64,000 nt of DNA from the NCBI GenBank assembly GCA_030549495.1, contig JAUIRK010000151.1:56001-120000 (forward strand). The letters run 5' to 3'. A program made the position numbers and the translations under genes. Source of the stretch: Nectonema munidae. Its lineage: Eukaryota > Nematomorpha > Nectonematoida > Nectonematidae. Shown piece after piece: positions 59,840-64,000 of the stretch. Each line of letters begins with the position of its first letter. Position 1 is the stretch's first letter. Below the pieces are notes generated by a model. It was not told the DNA's origin and searched no databases. It worked only from the letters and a program-made list of their open reading frames with translations.

Positions 59840-62651
59840 CTTGAATGATCGAAAAAGATATGTGATTAAAATAAAATCCACTCATTTAAAGACAAAAAAG
59901 CATACAGATACACACTTCTGATGGTGCTAGGACCGTTGGTACCCGGACATTTTCTTACTACGACACTATGGCATCAAAAGCTCAGATTTGAATTTTTCAG
60001 AGATCTTCAGGGAGTAGGTAGAAGATTAAAGAAAAATATTTGTTACTCCATTACCCACATTGATTGATTGAATCTATCATATTTTTAAGAACGAATATGA
60101 TTTGATTTAATGCTGATACAGTGAAACCTCGAAAATCAGTCCTCAGATTTCAATAACCCTCAAAATCTGTCAGACTTTTCTTCGAAACGGAGTTATTCTT
60201 TGTATTTTTTTTAGTCTCCATCTTTTGATCTTGAGATCCAAAGTCATTTTTCTATAAACAATGCCTCAATAATCCTTCAAGTTTAGTTACAAAATATTTG
60301 TGCTTTCCTTAGTAATTGTGAATTACTTGTGATATATATTCAGCTTTGCAAATAGGAGGCGTACCTAAGATCAAGTTGTTAGTTGAAGTCTAGACTCTCA
60401 CCACTATGCATGAGTACGCGGTTTCTTAATTCTTTTGCAACAAATGAAAAATATTCAGTTGTGTGACAAGAACGTTAGTAATCATAAGTCCCAAGAAATT
60501 GTTAAATGTAACGATATTCTTCTCTCCGCCAAACACTATTCCACACATTCAGCATATGGTACTGGGATTCAAAAGCATGTTAAAGAAGATTACAAACATG
60601 TTATTTATATCCACTGTGTTGAAAACGAACAGCCTTTAAAAGTTACAGTGCGCGGAACTATTTTTTTCTTTTATATAAAAAATACTTGAAAAATTATTTT
60701 CTAATTTATTATTATATATTTCAGTTTTTTGTTTGGTCTTTACGCTGAATTAAAATTTGATTGCTAAGTAGCATATAATATAACCATCAAGCTCTTAAAC
60801 TTTGCTTGATGATTCTTTGACAGAATATTTTTTACTCCGAAATAGGCGTAAGAATAATTCTCAAATTTTCACTTCTCCGCAGCCGTGTAAAAAATCATGT
60901 TATATATAGCATTTTAATTTACATTGAAATTATAATCGTGAAAGAGACTTTTTACTGCCGATTTTTGTATAAAGGAACTTTACCGTGAAGTGAAAAATAC
61001 ATTTTATTAAAGTAGATAATAAAATTTAGAATTATACTAAAGCTACTAAATTTTTTAGTGTGAAAAAAAATATTAATTCCACTTAACTAAATTTAGTAGA
61101 AGCTCTTGTCCACATTTTCACTAATGAAAAAATTCCACTAACAAACTAGTAAAGTTTAGCAGTTTGAAAGTTTAATTAACCTGCGAGCAAAATTGGTAAA
61201 AGATTAATCCCACTTATATATTGTTTCTTTGAGTGCTTATAATTAAGCAATTATCTCGTTGGCTGTTAAGAAATAAAAAAAGACCCAAGTTTTTCGTTGT
61301 TTAACACTCTTTCGACGTAAAAACTGTTTGACCAAATATCTATTCGACGAAGTGTCGGATGACGAAACGTCCGGTTAAGCATGAAGGGAATTCTTTCAGA
61401 AGGGATTATTCACTGACTCAAAGAAATGGGTGTCTCTAGAAAAATAGTTTTTTTGCATGCAGGAAAATGACTTGTATGTTTACAAAGAGCAAAAATTATA
61501 GAGAATCATTTTGAATGCCTACTCTGAAAGGAGACACGCATTCATCCAACTTACAAGCATGTAGAATAAAACTAGAAATGCATAAGTATATAAAAGTTTT
61601 CTTCATCTTTTTATTCTGAAAGCATATAATAAAGAAATGTTTTGAAGTCATAAGTAAAAACACCAGATACAACGAATTCCAAAGGACTTTTATACAAACA
61701 AGCACCATTAGTATGCGCAGCAATAGAATGCGAACTTGCTTATTGTGTGATGGAGTATGGATTCCATTTTTACGAATTGTAGATCCTTCAAATGTGGTCA
61801 AAAATTCGAAGTTACTTGAGAATTCCTACAAGTGACAATGTAGCGTGCAGAATCGAAGAAGTTTTCAACAAACTTAAAGATTTTTTTTCTGATTTATCAG
61901 TTATCATATAAAAAACAGGGAGTTTAGAATTAATCTAGACTGATAAAATGTCTTTGTTATAACTTATAAGAGAAATTCAGATTAACCAGATATAGTAAAA
62001 TTTCTTTGCCCGTAAAAATCATTTTTTTGTCATCCATTCTTCCAAAGGATGACTACGCTATTGAATTATGGCCTAAACTCAAAAAAAATTGCAAAATAGG
62101 TCTAAAAATTTTCAACTATTAGCAATTTAAATGCTAAATATAACAGTATACACTAAACAAAACATTTCTGGGGTTGAATTGAAGGAAAAAACCACTATCT
62201 TGATTCTTTTCACAGTAGTTTCGAAACAACAAGGCTTCTCATGTGTTTTTTCATGCAACAATTTTCAAATGTTGTAAGACAGGGTTCGCAATCATTTTAA
62301 GCGCAAGCAAGCCACATTCGCTTCAACGACATTTTTAAAGATTCACGACATTCTTTTATAGTAACTTTAAAAAACCATTAGAGTCGTTTAAACACATGGC
62401 TAAGCGTTCATGTTTTAAAGTGGAAGTTTTTAAAAGTTTACAAAAAATATTTTTCAATAAACTTTTCGAAGTTTTAGGATAGAAACCATAAAAACAGTAA
62501 CACTAAGTAAATACATGTCTTGTTATTTTCCAAAAATTTTCCAGAAAGTGCACAACACTAAATTTACAAAGTATGTAACGGAATACCCATAATTTAACAA
62601 ATAAAAAGATTTTTCTTTTCCTCCCCATGATTAAATGTAAAAAGGAAAAAC
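59840..62651. other. SYF1/XAB2 intron (2,812 bp)
   Basis: AT-rich. A TACAGTGAAACCTCG motif at 60,118-60,132 resembles a pogo/Tigger terminal repeat, with no partner seen. A stretch at 61,300-61,380 (TCGACGAAGTGTCGGATGAC, ACGAAACGTCCGG) has an inverted, transposon-end look. An 84-codon plus-strand frame at 60,435-60,689 has no recognisable family. Confidence 0.5.
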
Positions 62652-62739
62652 CTTCTTCGGGCAAATCCAAAGAATTATTCGACTCCTTAAGCTTTGAATC
62701 AATGAGAGCTTCTTCCAGTTGGGCGTAGGCATCGAAAAT
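62652..62739 (-). CDS. XAB2: SYF1/XAB2 exon, first visible in this window
   Basis: The acceptor ends CCTTTTTAG and the donor is GAAG|GTTTTT. The 88-bp exon encodes IFDAYAQLEEALIDSKLKES then NNSLDLPEE, against human VFDSYAQFEESMIAAKMETA. SYF1/XAB2 is a HAT-repeat protein of the Prp19-associated (NineTeen) complex, needed for pre-mRNA splicing in the nucleus and, in mammals, for transcription-coupled repair. The N-terminal exons should lie right of the window. Confidence 0.9.
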
Positions 62740-64000
62740 CTAAAAAGGAAAAAAAATACAATCCATAAGGTTTTGAATAAATATAGAGAATAAATTTTTT
62801 TACACATATTCTCCGCTTGAACCCAAATAAATGAGAGAACTTAAGTTTTTGACATTTTAAATAGAAAAACGGTACCATTGGTATATGACAGCGAGAGTAG
62901 TGTAGGATTGCCAGATTTAAAAAAAACAGGACATTTAACAGAAAAATGGTAAAAAAAATCTGGACAAAGCTGGACTAACTTAATTTTGCAATACAATTTT
63001 AAGATGAAATATTCTTAAAAGTTTCTTTATTTTGGAGGAGATATCAATAAAATTCAAAGTAAGAAATGTTTTTGAAGTTAAAGTTTACTATCAGAATGCT
63101 TCTGGTTGCTTCCATAGATATAATAATTGGTTTCTACAATCATTTCATTGATACTCCATCAAAGAAAAAATCTCTTTATATTTGGGCTATGGCTTGTATT
63201 CCCCAAAAATATTAACTCAGCAAAGCTATCTAAAAAGCAATTTTTTATTTTTATCCATCTTTCATTTGTTGATAGCAGTTGAAAGTTGGTATTTTATTTT
63301 TCATCATTTAAAAAAATTTTAAATACAGAAATTGCCCAAGTAATTTAAAATCATTTATTTTGAAAGATGAGCACGAGAGAAAATCCAGGCAATTTAAGTT
63401 TTAGAAAAAAGACGGGTAAAAAAATTTCACAAAATCCAGATTGGTCCGTAGAAATCTTAACCAGTTGGAAAAGCTTTTTTAACTAGATTCCTTCCCCAAA
63501 GAACTTATTTTATGAAGAATTCAAAAAACACATTGATGAAAATGATTGATTGTTTTATTAATTCATCTTTTTTTCTGTAAAAAACAACAAAAAGATTTTT
63601 ATAAGACATTAAAAATAATGTATGGCTCTTTTTATCCTCTTATACGATATCCTATATTTTGATAATAGTTATACAAAGTGTGCTTTGTACATGGCATGCA
63701 TGACAATCAATCATAGATCATGGTCTACGCTTTCACATCTTAATTTGATATTTGAAAACATTACAGGCATTGAATGTGAACATTCTATCACGGATAAGAA
63801 CAATGAATGTATCACATTGAAGCATCATGCGGTCGGGCAAACTATAGTAGCTTTTACTTTTTCGTAGTTCAGTTGCTGTATTTTAATTATCAAGGAATAA
63901 AACTATACTTTTAAATTAATTATATTTATTGCTTTAGGCGTATAATAAATTTTGATTTGCTAATTATTATTTTTAAAAGAATAGTTTTATTTTAAGATTC
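62740..64000. other. SYF1/XAB2 intron continuing past the window edge
   Basis: No further SYF1/XAB2 exon is visible on the minus strand. Sequence at about 62,908-62,970 (GATTGCCAGATTT, CAGGACATTTAACAG, AATCTGGACAAAGCTGGAC) and 63,383-63,440 (AATCCAGGCAATTTAAG, AAAATCCAGATTGG) looks like the two ends of a decayed DNA transposon. An 81-codon plus-strand frame at 63,622-63,867 is unrecognised. Confidence 0.5.

Noticed and set aside
60118-60135. pogo/Tigger terminal repeat (CAGTGAAACCTCG)
   Set aside because: Only one end seen; too short to call an element.

Overview
This window is AT-rich eukaryotic DNA with spliceosomal introns, long introns, several DNA-transposon families, LTR and non-LTR retroelement relics and a very large minisatellite. 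The proteins look arthropod-like. The AT content and transposon load would suit a crustacean such as a sea-louse-type copepod, but that is inference; nothing in the window fixes the species.

The main gene is on the minus strand: nine phase-consistent exons between 62,739 and 25,931 encode the middle and C-terminal part of the HAT-repeat splicing factor SYF1/XAB2. The N-terminal exons lie beyond the right edge. The last few codons are unresolved. About 1.6 kb of coding sequence is spread over about 37 kb. One intron (44,215-58,997) is almost filled by about 122 tandem copies of a 106-bp unit. This array overlaps the last 11 bases of the upstream exon, so every unit carries a copy of that exon end and its 5' splice site, and also a pyrimidine tract plus CAG resembling a 3' splice site. 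Another intron (29,983-43,115) holds a nested pile of transposon fossils at 33.4-42.9 kb: a GC-rich relic, a piggyBac transposase relic, a broken Ty3/Gypsy element, a 5'-truncated LINE with a 21-bp target-site duplication, and a reverse-transcriptase fragment. It also holds a 250-bp foldback at 30.1-30.4 kb.

The left part (1-10.3 kb, minus strand) holds four small phase-consistent exons of a second, unrecognised gene encoding a cysteine-containing, probably extracellular, protein. A strong CAG|GTAAGT site with a long pyrimidine tract at 15.8 kb, upstream on the same strand, could be a recursive splice site. At 16.3-17.3 kb (minus) an uninterrupted 323-codon frame encodes a divergent seven-transmembrane, rhodopsin-like GPCR.

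The region from 17.3 to 25.6 kb has no recognised host gene. It holds a piggyBac transposase relic (18.35-19.87 kb, minus), a Tigger/pogo transposase fragment (20.45-20.70 kb, minus) and several non-autonomous elements. Non-autonomous elements with visible termini elsewhere include two hAT-type MITEs with 8-bp target duplications, two piggyBac-type TTAA MITEs, and a pair of elements with TGACGTCA near both ends. Splice sites and phases were worked out by eye, and protein families were recognised from remembered family sequences rather than by search.
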